64,000 bases of DNA. Source: Pseudoxanthomonas sp. 3HH-4 (GTDB taxonomy: Bacteria; Pseudomonadota; Gammaproteobacteria; Xanthomonadales; Xanthomonadaceae). Shown here piece by piece: positions 8,532 through 19,277 of this stretch; positions within the stretch are counted from its first letter, which is position 1; every line of letters starts with the position of its first letter. Below the pieces are notes generated by a model, which saw nothing but the letters and a program-made list of their open reading frames with translations, did not search any database and had not been told where the DNA came from. The stretch is taken from assembly GCF_006716465.1 (NCBI RefSeq), contig NZ_VFPB01000001.1, positions 140,483 through 204,482 of the forward strand. Reading direction: 5' to 3'. Both the position numbers and the translations under genes were made by a program.

Positions 8532-10037
8532 ATGGCACTTCTTCATCGATCACTCGCGCCCGCGTTGGGTGCGCTGCTGCTGGCCGGCTGCAATGGCACC
8601 GCCACCAGCCCCGGCCAACAGGCCGTGCGCCACTACGGCGACATCGCCTTCAAGCCCTGCACCCTGACCGCGCCGTACCTGACCACCACCGTGGAAGCGC
8701 AATGCGCGACCTACGACGTGGCAGAAGATCCGGCCAAGCCCGGAGGCCGCAAGGTCACGTTGAACATCGCGTGGCTGCCCGCCACCAACGAGGGCGCGGC
8801 GACCGAAGACCCGGTGTTCTTCCTCGCCGGGGGCCCGGGCCAGTCAGCCGTGCAGGTCTGGCCGGCTATCGACGGCGCCTTCCGCGAGGTGCGCAAGTCT
8901 CGCCACATCGTGCTGGTGGACCAGCGCGGCACCGGCAAGTCCAACCCGCTGTCCTGCAAGGATGACGAAGGCCGCAACGCCTACGGCGATCCTGAAGACA
9001 TGAGCGAAGCGTCGGCGGTCGAGTTCGCCCGCGCTTGTGCCGCGTCGCTCGAGGCCGATCCCCGCTTCTACACCACCACCGACGCCGTGCGCGACCTGGA
9101 CAGCGTGCGCAAGGCGCTGGGCGCGGCGAAGATCAACCTGGTCGGCGGCTCGTACGGCACGCGGGTGGCGCAGCAGTACGCCATGCGCCATCCCGACAGC
9201 ACGCGCGCCGTGGTGATCGATGGCGTGGTGCCGAACGAACTGGTGCTGGGGAGCGAACACGCGCGCAACCTGGACGCGGCGCTGGCACTGCAGTTCCAGC
9301 GCTGCCAGGCGAATGCGGCCTGCAAGGAGCGCTTCGGCGACGACCTGCGTGGGCAACTGCGTGCACTGATGACGCGCCTGGCGACCACGCCGGTGAACAC
9401 CGACTACCGCGAACCTTCCACCGGCGAACTGGTCTCGGGCGAAGTGAATGCCGGCACCGTCGCCGGCATAACCCGCATGTACTCCTACTACCCGCAAGGC
9501 GCCGCGTTGCTCCCATTGGTATTGAACGAAGCGCAGCAGGGCAGATACGGCTCGCTGATGTCGCTGTCCAAGCTGCTGGAGTCGCAGGTCGGTGACCAGT
9601 TCATGCACGGCATGCAGCTGTCGGTGATCTGTGCCGAGGACGCGGACCTGCTGAAGGCCGATCCCGCCGACACCGACACAGTGCTCGGCAGCATGCTGGG
9701 CGACACGCTGAAGGCGCAGTGCGGTGCGTGGCCCACGGGCAAGCGGCCGGCGGATTTCCACACCGCGTGGACGTCCGGCATCCCCACGCTGATCGCTTCC
9801 GGCGAACTGGACCCGGTCACGCCTCCGCGCTACGGCGAGCAGGTGCTGCGCACGCTGTCGAACGGCCGCCACCTGGTGCTCAAGGGCCAAGGCCACGGGA
9901 CGTTCGCTGTCGGCTGCATGCCCAAGCTCCTCGGCCGCTTCCTGGAGACCGCGAGCGCCAAGGACCTGGACGCGAAGTGCCTCGACAGCCTCGACTACGT
10001 GCCGCCCTTCACCAGCTTCAACGGCTGGGAGCCGTGA
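8532..10037 (+). CDS. Secreted alpha/beta hydrolase, TAP-like peptidase
   Basis: Alpha/beta-hydrolase of the tripeptidyl/prolyl aminopeptidase type (S33-like). A lipoprotein-type signal peptide with lipobox LLAGC ends at Cys22, so the protein is probably lipid-anchored outside the inner membrane. The oxyanion block FFLAGGPGQS is near residue 97, VLVDQRGTGKSNPL near 131, and the nucleophile elbow GGSYGT near 205. The C-terminal TAP domain supplies the acid (SGELDPVTPP) and the histidine (GQGHGTF). The length of 501 residues is usual. It probably releases N-terminal residues from short peptides; the exact specificity cannot be read from sequence. A ribosome site is not evident. Confidence 0.85.
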   Translation: MALLHRSLAPALGALLLAGCNGTATSPGQQAVRHYGDIAFKPCTLTAPYLTTTVEAQCATYDVAEDPAKPGGRKVTLNIAWLPATNEGAATEDPVFFLAGGPGQSAVQVWPAIDGAFREVRKSRHIVLVDQRGTGKSNPLSCKDDEGRNAYGDPEDMSEASAVEFARACAASLEADPRFYTTTDAVRDLDSVRKALGAAKINLVGGSYGTRVAQQYAMRHPDSTRAVVIDGVVPNELVLGSEHARNLDAALALQFQRCQANAACKERFGDDLRGQLRALMTRLATTPVNTDYREPSTGELVSGEVNAGTVAGITRMYSYYPQGAALLPLVLNEAQQGRYGSLMSLSKLLESQVGDQFMHGMQLSVICAEDADLLKADPADTDTVLGSMLGDTLKAQCGAWPTGKRPADFHTAWTSGIPTLIASGELDPVTPPRYGEQVLRTLSNGRHLVLKGQGHGTFAVGCMPKLLGRFLETASAKDLDAKCLDSLDYVPPFTSFNGWEP

Positions 10038-10079
10038 GCCGCGTCCCGCGCGCCCGCCACTTTCAATGGACATGACCGA

Positions 10080-10822
<743 letters not shown>

Positions 10823-10826
<4 letters not shown>

Positions 10827-12019
10827 ACATGTTCCGTACCCGTCTTTTGTCTACTGTGTTCACCGTGATGCGCAAGGAACTGCGCGATCTCTCGCGCGAT
10901 CGCCGCACGCTGGCACTCGCCCTCTTTCTCGGCCCGCTACTGTATCCCGCGCTGATGTTGGGCATGGGCTATCTGACCGAGAACCGCATCCGCACTCAGG
11001 TGGACAAGACCCTGGAGATTCCCATGGTCGGTGCCGAGCACGCGCCCAACCTGGTGAAGTTCCTCGCCACCAACGGCATCACCGCCGCGAAGGCGCCGGC
11101 CAATCTCGATGCCGCGATCCGCACACAGGAGATCGATGTCGCGTTGCGCATAAGCTCCGATTACGCGGAGGACTGGCGCAACGGTCGTCCCGCGCTGGTG
11201 GAAATCATCCGCGACAGCACGCGACGCGACGCAGACATTCCCACGCAGCGCGTCAATGCCGCGTTGTCGGCCTATAGCCAGCAGGTCGGCGCACTGCGGT
11301 TGCTCGCTCGGGGTGTCGATGCATCGGTGGCACGGCCGGTGAACGTGGGCATGCAGGACCTGGCCACGCCAGAAGCCAAGCAAGGCATGCTGCTGTCGGT
11401 GCTGCTGCCGTACCTGCTGATCCTGACGTCGTTCATCGGCGGTGCGTACCTGATCCTCGATGCGACCGCCGGCGAACGCGAACGGCAGTCACTGGAACCG
11501 CTGCTGGCCACGCCGGCGCCGCGCAGCGCGGTGGTCAGCGGCAAGATCGCGGCCGCGTGCGTGATCGGCCTCGCTACACTGCTGCTCACCCTGCTCGCCT
11601 TCAAGTTCAGCGCACAGTTCGCCGGTACGCTGGGGCGGCAATTGAATGTGTCGTTCCTGGCGATCGGCAAGATGTTGCTGATCTTGGTGCCGATGCTGTT
11701 CATCGGCACCTCGCTGCTGACCTATCTTGCCGCGTCGGCCAAGAGCATGAAGGAAGCGCAGAGCCATATGACGTGGTTGATGCTGCTGCCGATGATTCCG
11801 ACGTTCGCGCTGATGGCCAATCCGCTGAAGAGCCAGTTGTGGCAGTTCGCCGTGCCCTTCCTTGCACAGAACCAGTTGCTGCTGAAGGTCATCCGCAACG
11901 AGTACATCGGGCCGCAGACGTGGGCCATCTACATCGCTGCAGCATTCGGCGTGGCTGCACTGTTGTGGTTCGCCGCCGTGCGTCGTTATCACCAGGAGAA
12001 GCTGGCCGTCGCGGGTTGA
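10823..12019 (+). CDS. ABC transporter permease (NatB-like)
   Basis: Membrane partner of the preceding NatA-like ATPase. The first transmembrane segment is near residues 30-50, followed by a large extracytoplasmic domain of about 130 residues. Five more hydrophobic segments come after residue 190, including SVLLPYLLILTSFIGGAYL and the ABC-2 signature DATAGERERQSLEPLLATP. This layout is typical of NatB (about 390 residues; here 398). The gene ends just before a strong rho-independent terminator, which closes the natAB unit. Confidence 0.87.
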
Positions 12020-12046
12020 TGCCCACTGCGTCGTTGCTGCAATCCA

Positions 12047-12079
12047 GAACGGCCACCCGCAGGTGGCCGTTCTTTTTTT
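12047..12079 (+). terminator. Rho-independent terminator after natAB
   Basis: GAACGGCCACC pairs with GGTGGCCGTTC and is followed by a run of seven T, 28 bp after the natB stop. This is the clearest terminator in the window. Confidence 0.9.
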
Positions 12080-12096
12080 CCGTGCCTGGGGTTACT

Positions 12097-12235
12097 TCAG
12101 AAGCGGTATTCGTATCCCAGCGTCGGCGTCTGCGCCTCCACATCCGCATTGAGCAGGTCAGCCTTGTTGTAGTCGTAGTTCAAGCTGCCACCGTTGTGGT
12201 GATCGAAGTCATAGCCAAGACCAGCGCCAACGCAG
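12097..12235 (-). pseudogene. 3' remnant of an outer-membrane beta-barrel gene
   Basis: About 45 codons read as the end of an outer-membrane protein: GLGYDFDHHNGG, then LNYDYNKADLLNADVEAQTP and the terminal TLGYEYRF, with alternating hydrophobic residues and the C-terminal Phe needed for barrel insertion. The pattern resembles the OmpA-like/Ax21-type small barrels of xanthomonads. Upstream, the frame continues for about 110 bp as unrelated arginine-rich sequence with no signal peptide or further strands. The rest of the gene is missing, so this is read as a decayed fragment between two terminators. Confidence 0.6.
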
Positions 12236-12288
12236 GGTTGGGTCGACCGTTCGCGCACGCTGCCCACTTCGCTTCGCCATTCGTTTTC

Positions 12289-12316
12289 AAAAAAAGAGCC
12301 GGCCCATGGCCGGCTC
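12289..12316 (-). terminator. Terminator of the TonB-domain lipoprotein gene
   Basis: GAGCCGGCC-ATG-GGCCGGCTC followed by seven T on the minus strand, 26 bp after the stop codon. Confidence 0.88.
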
Positions 12317-12341
12317 TTCTCTCTTCTCGCCGAAGCGTGGT

Positions 12342-13325
12342 TCAACCGGGGCTGAAACCAATCGTCCGGCGCGTGGTGACCGGGGCATCCAGCGGTTCGA
12401 AGCGCCAGCGTCGCACCGCATTGAGCGCTTCGCGGTCGAATACGCGTGCAGGCGTGGCGCGCACGACGCGCGCGTTGGTCACCGATCCATCGATGCCCAC
12501 GGTGAGTTCAACCAATACTTCACCGCTGGTGCCCGAGCGCAGGGCTTCGGGCGGATAGCGCGGTGCCGGCGTGCTGACCGCACGCAGCGATTGCGCCGGG
12601 GCCGCGGCAGGAACAGCACGGGTCGCAGCGGCCTGGCGTTCCGCAGCTTCACGCTGGGCTGCGGCCTGGCGTTCGGCTTCCTGGCGAGCGGCTTCGGCTC
12701 GGGCGGCTTCCTGTTGCTGGGCCAACTGCTGCGCTGCGGCGGCCTCGTTGGCACGCTGCTGCTCAGCCTGCTGGGTGAGCCGCTGCTGTTCCCTCAGGCG
12801 TGCTTCCTCGTCGGCCTTGGTCTTGGCTTCATCGGTGACCGTGCGCTGCGCCACCGCCTGCTGCGCGGCGGCGATGCTCTGCTGCAGACGCGGCAGCGCC
12901 GGTGCCTTGGGGTCGGCCTTCTCGATGATGGCGGACAGGCGCTGAGCCTCCGTGAATTCTTCGCGCGCGATGCTCTGTTCGGCGGCAATCAGCGTGTACG
13001 GCATCAGGTCGGTCAGCGCACTGCTGACGCCGGGATCGTTAGGCAGTTTGTCGCGCAGGGCGAGGTAGTACTCCATTGCATTGTCGCCACCCGGCGCATA
13101 GATCCGGTTTTCGCGCAGTGCCTTGGTGGCGGCATCACGCAGGGCATCGGCGTCCATGGCCTGGACCTCCGCCGACACGGCGGGCGGCGGCGGCGCGGCG
13201 GGTGTGGCCGTTGCGCCCGCCGCAGGTGCCGCGGGTTCTTCCTTCTTCGAGCACGCCGCCACCGCGACGATCAACAGGAACGGCGCGATGTAGCGCAGGC
13301 GCCCGGTCGTTTTGATCAAGGACAT
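12342..13325 (-). CDS. TonB-domain lipoprotein with coiled coil
   Basis: 327-residue protein with a TonB C-terminal domain but a lipoprotein N-terminus. Residues 1-24 are a signal peptide with lipobox VAAC followed by Ser-Lys-Lys. An Ala/Pro linker follows, then a helical region near residues 50-130. Residues 130-215 are a long Glu/Gln/Ala-rich coiled coil (EQQRANEAAAAQQLAQQQEA and similar). The TonB domain covers the last 80 residues (PRYPPEALRSGTSGEVLVELTVG, then ALNAVRRWRFEP). Classical TonB is anchored by a transmembrane helix, not lipid, so the mode of action here is unclear. It has its own terminator. The domain call is firm; a role in energy transduction is inference. Confidence 0.82.
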   Translation of the reverse strand: MSLIKTTGRLRYIAPFLLIVAVAACSKKEEPAAPAAGATATPAAPPPPAVSAEVQAMDADALRDAATKALRENRIYAPGGDNAMEYYLALRDKLPNDPGVSSALTDLMPYTLIAAEQSIAREEFTEAQRLSAIIEKADPKAPALPRLQQSIAAAQQAVAQRTVTDEAKTKADEEARLREQQRLTQQAEQQRANEAAAAQQLAQQQEAARAEAARQEAERQAAAQREAAERQAAATRAVPAAAPAQSLRAVSTPAPRYPPEALRSGTSGEVLVELTVGIDGSVTNARVVRATPARVFDREALNAVRRWRFEPLDAPVTTRRTIGFSPG

Positions 13326-13563
13326 CAGTTTCTACTCCCCCAAGTGCGTTTCTAATGATGGCGACACAGCCCCGACCCGCATAGGACGCGTGATCGGACG
13401 TTGGTTGTCAACGTGGGCCCGTCGCCGCACGCCGACACTTGGTCAGGCGGGAAACGGCGCGATGCCTTCCGGGTACCCCTACCCGGTGGTCAGGGTACGT
13501 CGCCTCATCATTATCGACACTTGACGTGCGTCACAGTTTTGGCCAGACCCGCGAAGAGCCACA

Positions 13564-14904
13564 TCACTTGCCGATGCAGAACGTGGAGAAGATGTGGCCC
13601 AGCATGTCATCCGCGCTGAGGCGGCCGGTGATTTCGCCCAGTGCGTCATGGGCGAGCCGCAGTTCCTCGGCCGCCAGTTCCAGTTGTTCGTGCTGCACTT
13701 GCTCCGCTGCGGACGCCGCATGGAGGGACGCGCGATGCAGTGCTTCCACATGGCGGGCGCGCGCCGAGAACTCGCCTTCGCCTCCCGCGGCAGCCGGCTC
13801 TCCGGCCAGCGCACGCAGGCGCTCGTGAAGACGCGCCAGGCCGGTGCCCTTCGCTGCGGAGACATGCACCCTGGCGTCATCATCCGCAGGCATCTCGGCG
13901 AGCAGGTCGGCCTTGTTGTGGATCCAGAGCACCATGGGCACACCGGCGATGCTGTCGGCGATCGCAGCGCGGCCGACGTCGGGATCGCGCGCATCGACCA
14001 CCGCCAGCGCGACATCGGCGCGCGTGAGCTCCGCGCGCGCGCGCCGCATGCCTTCGCGTTCGATCGCGTCGCCGCCATCCCGGAGCCCTGCGGTATCCAC
14101 CAGATGCAGTTCCAGGCCATCCAGCCGGATGGTTTCGCGCAAGGTATCGCGTGTGGTCCCCGCCACGTCGGTGACGATGGCCCGCTCACTGCCCGCCAGT
14201 GCATTGAGCAGCGAGCTCTTGCCGGCATTCGGCGGACCGACGATGACGGCGTGCATGCCGTCGCGCAGCTTGCGCCCGCGCTCCGCATCTGCGATCAGGC
14301 CGGCAAGCGAATCGCGGGTATCCGCCAGACGTGCGCGCACTTGCTCGCCTCCGAGCGTGTCGATCGATTCGTCGGCGAAGTCGATCGCGGCTTCCACATG
14401 CACGCGCAGAGCGAGCAGCGACTGGCCGACGCCATCGATGCGCGTGGAGAACACGCCGTCGAGCGAGCGCCTCGCTGCACGCGCCGCGCGGGTATCCGCG
14501 GCGGCAATCAGATCGGCGATGGCCTCGGCCTGGGCGAGGTCGAGCTTGTGGTTGAGGAAGGCGCGTTCGGAGAACTCGCCCGGCCGTGCCATGCGCGCGC
14601 CCAGCGCGCATGCGCGCGCCACCAGTTGCTGCAGCACGACGGGACTGCCGTGCGCCTGCAGTTCGACTACGTCCTCTCCCGTGAAACTGGCAGGGCCGGG
14701 AAACGAGAGCGCGATGCCGTCATCGATGATGTGGCGTTCTTCATCAAGGAAACGCACGTGGTGTGCGTGCCGTGGTGTCAGCGTACGCGCGCACATGTCC
14801 GTCGCGATGGCCTGCGCGACAGGCCCGGACAGACGCACGATGCCGACACCGCCTGCGCCCGGAGCGCTGGCAATGGCGACGATGGTGTCCTGTGCATTGT
14901 TCAT
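13564..14904 (-). CDS. mnmE: tRNA modification GTPase MnmE
   Basis: Together with MnmG, MnmE makes the cmnm5 modification of the wobble uridine in several tRNAs. The folate-binding N-terminal domain covers residues 1-118 ([22 protein letters not shown]). The G domain, inserted in the helical domain, has G1 GPPNAGKSS near 222, DTAGLRDG near 270 and NKAD near 332. The C-terminus is CIGK, the family CxGK motif. The length of 446 residues is normal. It follows yidC in the conserved origin-proximal order, separated by a hairpin. Confidence 0.97.
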   Translation of the reverse strand: MNNAQDTIVAIASAPGAGGVGIVRLSGPVAQAIATDMCARTLTPRHAHHVRFLDEERHIIDDGIALSFPGPASFTGEDVVELQAHGSPVVLQQLVARACALGARMARPGEFSERAFLNHKLDLAQAEAIADLIAAADTRAARAARRSLDGVFSTRIDGVGQSLLALRVHVEAAIDFADESIDTLGGEQVRARLADTRDSLAGLIADAERGRKLRDGMHAVIVGPPNAGKSSLLNALAGSERAIVTDVAGTTRDTLRETIRLDGLELHLVDTAGLRDGGDAIEREGMRRARAELTRADVALAVVDARDPDVGRAAIADSIAGVPMVLWIHNKADLLAEMPADDDARVHVSAAKGTGLARLHERLRALAGEPAAAGGEGEFSARARHVEALHRASLHAASAAEQVQHEQLELAAEELRLAHDALGEITGRLSADDMLGHIFSTFCIGK

Positions 14905-14943
14905 GGGGAAATGCCGGCGGGTGAGCTTTCAGCGTAGCGGAAA

Positions 14944-14973
14944 CACGAAGCCCGCCGGAGGGCGGGCTTCGTG
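14944..14973 (-). terminator. Hairpin between yidC and mnmE
   Basis: CACGAAGCCCGCC pairs with GGCGGGCTTCGTG around a 4-nt loop, 20 bp after the yidC stop; only a short T run follows on the minus strand. It may reduce rather than stop read-through into mnmE. Confidence 0.65.
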
Positions 14974-14992
14974 GCGCAGCGGTGGGCGGCAA

Positions 14993-16711
14993 TTACTTCG
15001 CCGTCGCGGCCTTTGGGGGGGTGGCCGACTCGCCGTGGCGCTTGGTCATCCACCACTGCTGCAGCAAGCCCAGTGCACCGTTGGTGACCCAGTACAGCAC
15101 CAGGCCAGACGGGAAGAAGGCCATCATCACGCCGAACACCAATGGCATGAACTGCATCATCTTCTGCTGCATCGGGTCCATGCCCGGCGCCGGCGTCAGC
15201 TTCTGCGTCAGCCACATCACCAGCATGTTGAGCACGGGCAGAATGAAGTACGGATCGCGCGCGGTCAGGTCCTGGATCCACGCGAACCACGGTGCCTGGC
15301 GCAGCTCGACGGTTTCCACCAGCACCCAGTACAGCGCCAGGAACACCGGCATCTGCACGAGGATCGGCAGGCAGCCGCCCATCGGATTGATCTTCTCCTT
15401 CTTGTACAGCTCCATCATGGCGACCTGGAACTTCTGCTTGTCGTCGCCGTAGCGCTCCTTCAACTGCTGGATGCGCGGCTGGAACTTGCGCATCTTGGCG
15501 AAGCTCTTGTACTGCGCCGCCGACAGCGGATACAGCGCCAGCTTCACCAGGATCACCAGGCCGATGATCGACCAGCCCCAGTTACCGATGAAGCCATGCA
15601 GGAAATTCAGCACCCAGAACAGGCCCTGGCCCAGCAGCGCGAGGATCGCGAACTGGCTGTAGTCGACCACGCGGTCGATGCCGGGCGCATTGATCGCGTG
15701 GATCTTGTCGACCAGCTTCGGGCCCACCCACAGGCGTGCGGTGGTGGTGGCCTGCTGGCCGGGACCGACGTTGACGCCGGGACCCATTTCGCGGATCAGC
15801 GCGCGCGCGCCGCCATTCGGATTGTCGAGCGAGATGGTGGTGGTGTCGTCGGTGTGCGGAATCCACGCGGTGAAGAAGTGGTGTTGCAGGATCGCGATCC
15901 AGCCGCCCTTCACTTGCGCATCGACGCGACCGTCTTCCAGATAATCCTCATTGAACTTGCGGCGCTGGTAACCGCCATCCCACCAGGTGGCGCCGCTGAA
16001 GCTGAAGGACTCCGGATTGGTCATGCCGCTCTTGACCTCAGGCGGTGTGCGCAGCAGCTGACGGTAGACCGTGCCCTGCCAAGTGCCGGTGCCCGCGTTG
16101 ACGACCTCGTCGCGTACCTCCACCTCATAGCTGGCGCGCTTGAAGGTATAGGTACGGCGGATGCTCACACCGTCCGGGCCCTGCCACAGGAACGGTACGC
16201 GGACGCTGTCGGCGCCTTGGGCGAGAGCGACATCTCCGGCACCGTTCTCGGGCACGAACGCATGGTGGTCGGGGGCTTTCGATTGCCCGCTGACCCAACC
16301 GCTTTCGGCCACGTAGAAATGCTGGGGGTCCTCGCTCATGAGACGGACCGGACCACTGCCCGGCGCCTTGCTCTGCGGGTAATGCAGCAGGTCTGCCTGC
16401 AGCACGCTGCCCCCATCCACGACTAGGCGCAACACGTCCGTGGACACGGTCACCCGTGCAGCTGTCGATGTCTTCGCCGCCGGCGCGGGTGTGGCGGGCA
16501 CCATCGGCGCCGTCGGCACGGTCCCGCTGGCATTGGGTGCGGTGCCGGTACTGGGGGTCGCGGTCGGCACGGTGCTGCCGGCTGGCGCTGCCGTCGCGAG
16601 CGAGGCCGCAGCGGGCGCCACGGGGGCCGCCTTCTGCTGGCCCCACTGCATCCACAACAAGGTCGCCACCATCAGCCAGGCGAAGATCAGGAATACACGG
16701 GTCTGGTTCAT
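14993..16711 (-). CDS. yidC: Membrane protein insertase YidC
   Basis: Inner-membrane insertase that works alone or with SecYEG. The N-terminal anchor is [24 protein letters not shown], then an Ala/Pro/Thr-rich linker to about residue 95. The large periplasmic beta domain spans roughly 95-330. The conserved insertase core with five membrane segments starts near 350 ([19 protein letters not shown]), with [20 protein letters not shown] near 440. The length of 572 residues is typical of gammaproteobacteria. Unlike many genomes, no yidD gene separates it from rnpA; only 13 bp lie between them, so both are probably cotranscribed. Confidence 0.97.
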   Translation of the reverse strand: MNQTRVFLIFAWLMVATLLWMQWGQQKAAPVAPAAASLATAAPAGSTVPTATPSTGTAPNASGTVPTAPMVPATPAPAAKTSTAARVTVSTDVLRLVVDGGSVLQADLLHYPQSKAPGSGPVRLMSEDPQHFYVAESGWVSGQSKAPDHHAFVPENGAGDVALAQGADSVRVPFLWQGPDGVSIRRTYTFKRASYEVEVRDEVVNAGTGTWQGTVYRQLLRTPPEVKSGMTNPESFSFSGATWWDGGYQRRKFNEDYLEDGRVDAQVKGGWIAILQHHFFTAWIPHTDDTTTISLDNPNGGARALIREMGPGVNVGPGQQATTTARLWVGPKLVDKIHAINAPGIDRVVDYSQFAILALLGQGLFWVLNFLHGFIGNWGWSIIGLVILVKLALYPLSAAQYKSFAKMRKFQPRIQQLKERYGDDKQKFQVAMMELYKKEKINPMGGCLPILVQMPVFLALYWVLVETVELRQAPWFAWIQDLTARDPYFILPVLNMLVMWLTQKLTPAPGMDPMQQKMMQFMPLVFGVMMAFFPSGLVLYWVTNGALGLLQQWWMTKRHGESATPPKAATAK

Positions 16712-16724
16712 CAGGCAGGCAGTC

Positions 16725-17165
16725 TCAACCGGCGTCGGAAACCGGTTTGGTCGAAGAAAAAGGAGTGGGTGGCGGCGAAGGGGAATTCAAGCCCGGCGGC
16801 ATTGTGCCGCCCGGTGCCGATGGCGGCAATGCGCCGGCACGCACGAGGACGCGCTCGAAGGTCGCCCGCAGCTGGCCTGCATCCGCCTGGGCAGCCGGCG
16901 CGCGCGCGACCACCACGTAGTCGCCGCCGGGAAGGCCCGCGCGCAGACGACGGAAGTGCTCGCGCAACTGGCGCTTGATCCGGTTTCGCACGACGGCGCG
17001 CGTATCGACCTTGCGCGATACCGCCAACCCCAGGCGTGCAGGCCCCTCGCCCGGCAGCCAGTGCAGGCTCAGCATCGGATCGGAGGTGCGGCGCGCCTGA
17101 TCGAACACGCGTGCATAGTCTGCGCGCGCGCGGACGCGCGCTGCGCGCGGGAAAGTAGTGTTCAT
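16725..17165 (-). CDS. rnpA: Ribonuclease P protein component
   Basis: Protein subunit of RNase P, which with the RNA subunit trims tRNA 5' leaders. The RNR motif [13 protein letters not shown] is near residues 60-72, preceded by [14 protein letters not shown], both diagnostic. The length is 146 residues; the core ends near 115, and a Pro/Ser-rich tail of about 30 residues is extra. It lies 87 bp after rpmH and 13 bp before yidC in the standard order. Confidence 0.95.
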   Translation of the reverse strand: MNTTFPRAARVRARADYARVFDQARRTSDPMLSLHWLPGEGPARLGLAVSRKVDTRAVVRNRIKRQLREHFRRLRAGLPGGDYVVVARAPAAQADAGQLRATFERVLVRAGALPPSAPGGTMPPGLNSPSPPPTPFSSTKPVSDAG

Positions 17166-17175
17166 CTCAGCAAGA

Positions 17176-17199
17176 AGCCCGCTCGTGACCGGGCGGGCT
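17176..17199 (-). terminator. Hairpin between rpmH and rnpA
   Basis: AGCCCGC pairs with GCGGGCT between rpmH and rnpA, with a short T-containing tract after it on the minus strand. It could lower rnpA transcription relative to rpmH. Confidence 0.5.
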
Positions 17200-17252
17200 C
17201 CTGGTGATGCAGTGAACGCATGGATGCATGGCCGCGATGTGCGGCCAAGCCA

Positions 17253-17393
17253 TCAGGCGGTCAGGCGCTTGCGGCCCTTGGCACGACGACGGGCCAGGAT
17301 CTTGCGGCCGTCGGCGGTCTTCATGCGGGCACGAAAACCATGGTCGCGCTTGCGCTTCAGGTTGCTGGGTTGGTAAGTGCGCTTGGTGGCCAT
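17253..17393 (-). CDS. rpmH: 50S ribosomal protein L34
   Basis: 46-residue ribosomal protein, starting [20 protein letters not shown] and ending GRKRLTA, unmistakable for L34. It is the first gene of the rpmH-rnpA-yidC unit, divergent from dnaA as in most bacteria. The upstream promoter has a recognisable -35 (TTGACC) and -10 (TATAGA) 16 bp apart. Confidence 0.98.
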   Translation of the reverse strand: MATKRTYQPSNLKRKRDHGFRARMKTADGRKILARRRAKGRKRLTA

Positions 17394-17432
17394 GGGGCCC
17401 TCGGGCGTGTTCGGGTGGAAAGAACCGGAAAT

Positions 17433-17460
17433 TCTATAGGAACCACCGGCTTACGGTCAA
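17433..17460 (-). promoter_or_regulatory. Sigma-70 type promoter of rpmH
   Basis: TTGACC (17455-17460) and TATAGA (17433-17438) with a 16-bp spacer on the minus strand, 40 bp upstream of the rpmH ATG. It is the best consensus-like promoter in the window. Confidence 0.7.
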
Positions 17461-17536
17461 CTCCCTCGGTGCTTTCGACACGATGGTCCTTCGCAAGTGG
17501 CTGAACACGGTGCCGTTCACGCGCTTCATCCACATC

Positions 17537-17545
17537 TTATGCACA
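17537..17545 (+). promoter_or_regulatory. DnaA box upstream of dnaA
   Basis: TTATGCACA matches the DnaA-box consensus TTATNCACA exactly. It lies 128 bp before dnaA, where it could serve dnaA autoregulation or the origin. Confidence 0.7.
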
Positions 17546-17664
17546 GGATCGTTGGCGGGTCCCGACGCCGGTGGTAGTCTGGCCGACCCCATTGACTCCG
17601 CCCCGTGCTGCCTCCGGCAACGCGGGATGGCCTGTTCTACCCCACACGCGAGTTGTTCCACCTG

Positions 17665-18996
17665 ATGGATGCCTGGCCCCGTTGCCTCGAACGCCTGGAA
17701 GCCGAACTGCCGGCCGAGGATGTACACACTTGGCTCAAACCTTTGCAGGCCGAGCAGCGCAGCAATGCCATGGTGCTGTACGCACCCAACGCCTTCATTG
17801 TGGAACAGGTGCGCGAGCGTTACCTGGGTCGCATCCGTGAGCTGCTGGATTACTTCGTCGGACACGATGACGTTTCGCTGGAAATAGGTTCGCGCAGCAG
17901 GCCGGCCGACATCGGCATGCCGGTCGCGAACGGCCATGCCGCACCCGGCGTCGCGGCGCCCGCCGAGCCTTTCGCCGGCAACATGGACCTGCACTACACC
18001 TTCGACAATTTCGTCGAAGGCCGAAGCAACCAGCTCGGCCGCGCCGCCGCGTGGCAGGCCGCACAGAAGCCGGGCGACCGTTCCCACAACCCGCTGCTGC
18101 TGTACGGCGGCACGGGCCTTGGCAAGACGCACCTGATGTTCGCCGCCGGCAACGAAATGCGCCGGCAGAACCCGAATGCACGCGTGCTGTACCTGCGCAG
18201 CGAACAGTTCTTCAGCGCCATGACCAAGGCGCTGATCGAGAAGTCGATGGACCAGTTCAAGCGCCGCTTCCAGCAAGTGGATGCGCTGCTGATCGACGAC
18301 ATCCAATTTTTCGCCGGCAAGGACCGCACGCAGGAAGAGTTCTTCCACACCTTCAATGCGCTGTTCGACGGTCGCCAGCAGATCATCCTGACCTGCGACC
18401 GCTATCCGCGCGAAGTGGAAGGCTTGGAACCCCGGCTTAAATCGCGCCTGGCGTGGGGCCTGAGTGTGGCGATCGATCCGCCGGACTTCGAGACGCGCGC
18501 GGCCATCGTGTTGGCCAAGGCGCATGAGCGGGGCGCGCAGATTCCGGATGACGTGGCCTTCCTGCTGGCCAAGAAGATGCGCAGCAACGTGCGCGACCTG
18601 GAAGGCGCGCTCAACACGCTGGCGGCGCGCGCCAATTTCACCGGGCGCGCCATCACCACGGAATTCGCGCAGGAAACCCTGCGCGACCTGCTGCGCGCTC
18701 AGCAGCAGGCCATCAGCATCCCCAATATCCAGAAGACCGTGGCAGACTACTACGGTCTGCAAGTCAAGGACCTGCTGTCCAAGCGGCGGACGCGTTCACT
18801 GGCGCGTCCGCGGCAGGTGGCGATGGCCTTGGCCAAGGAACTGACCGAACACAGCCTGCCGGAAATCGGCGACGCGTTCGCCGGCCGTGACCACACGACC
18901 GTGCTGCACGCCTGCCGACAGATCCGCACCCTGATGGAAGCGGATGGCAAGCTGCGCGAGGACTGGGACAAACTGATCCGGAAGCTCAGCGAGTAA
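17665..18996 (+). CDS. dnaA: Chromosomal replication initiator DnaA
   Basis: Initiator that binds DnaA boxes and melts the origin. Domain I opens with [21 protein letters not shown] short variable domain II covers about 90-110. The AAA+ domain has Walker [11 protein letters not shown] near residue 150 and Walker [10 protein letters not shown] near 210. Domain IV carries the DNA-binding signature [14 protein letters not shown] near 410. The length is 443 residues. ATG at 17665 is preferred because it gives the usual family N-terminus; an in-frame GTG at 17605 would add 20 residues without family resemblance. Confidence 0.97.
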   Translation: MDAWPRCLERLEAELPAEDVHTWLKPLQAEQRSNAMVLYAPNAFIVEQVRERYLGRIRELLDYFVGHDDVSLEIGSRSRPADIGMPVANGHAAPGVAAPAEPFAGNMDLHYTFDNFVEGRSNQLGRAAAWQAAQKPGDRSHNPLLLYGGTGLGKTHLMFAAGNEMRRQNPNARVLYLRSEQFFSAMTKALIEKSMDQFKRRFQQVDALLIDDIQFFAGKDRTQEEFFHTFNALFDGRQQIILTCDRYPREVEGLEPRLKSRLAWGLSVAIDPPDFETRAAIVLAKAHERGAQIPDDVAFLLAKKMRSNVRDLEGALNTLAARANFTGRAITTEFAQETLRDLLRAQQQAISIPNIQKTVADYYGLQVKDLLSKRRTRSLARPRQVAMALAKELTEHSLPEIGDAFAGRDHTTVLHACRQIRTLMEADGKLREDWDKLIRKLSE

Positions 18997-19210
18997 TTGC
19001 GGGCGCCCTGCGGCGCATCCGTGTTCACGCGGTTTCCGGGCCAGCGCTTCACGTTATCCGGCAGGCGAGAGTGTCCAGTGCGCGCGGGCCTGGTGGGTGC
19101 CTGCTTCGCCTGCGTTGCCGTTTTTCTCTTTGAGGTCCTTGCTTCAGGCCGCCGCCGCTTCCTGTGGCGACACTGTAGGCAGGGCCGCGAATCGGGGCAA
19201 CGCATAACAT

Positions 19211-19219
19211 CGTGGACAA
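19211..19219 (-). promoter_or_regulatory. DnaA-box-like site
   Basis: Reads TTGTCCACG on the minus strand, two mismatches from TTATCCACA. It belongs to the cluster in the dnaA-dnaN gap. Confidence 0.45.
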
Positions 19220-19233
19220 GCGGGCCTGCCTTC

Positions 19234-19242
19234 TGTGGATAA
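19234..19242 (-). promoter_or_regulatory. DnaA box (perfect)
   Basis: TGTGGATAA, the exact reverse complement of TTATCCACA, the strongest DnaA-box sequence. Confidence 0.8.
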
Positions 19243-19268
19243 GATGTGCGTGGAATCAGGCCGGAAAG

Positions 19269-19277
19269 TTGTCCACA
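19269..19277 (+). promoter_or_regulatory. DnaA box (one mismatch)
   Basis: TTGTCCACA, one mismatch from TTATCCACA, 26 bp after the perfect box and in the opposite orientation. Confidence 0.65.

Noticed and set aside
16712..16724. Possible yidD gene between rnpA and yidC
   Set aside because: Only 13 bp separate the two genes, so yidD cannot be there; no YidD-like frame was found nearby.
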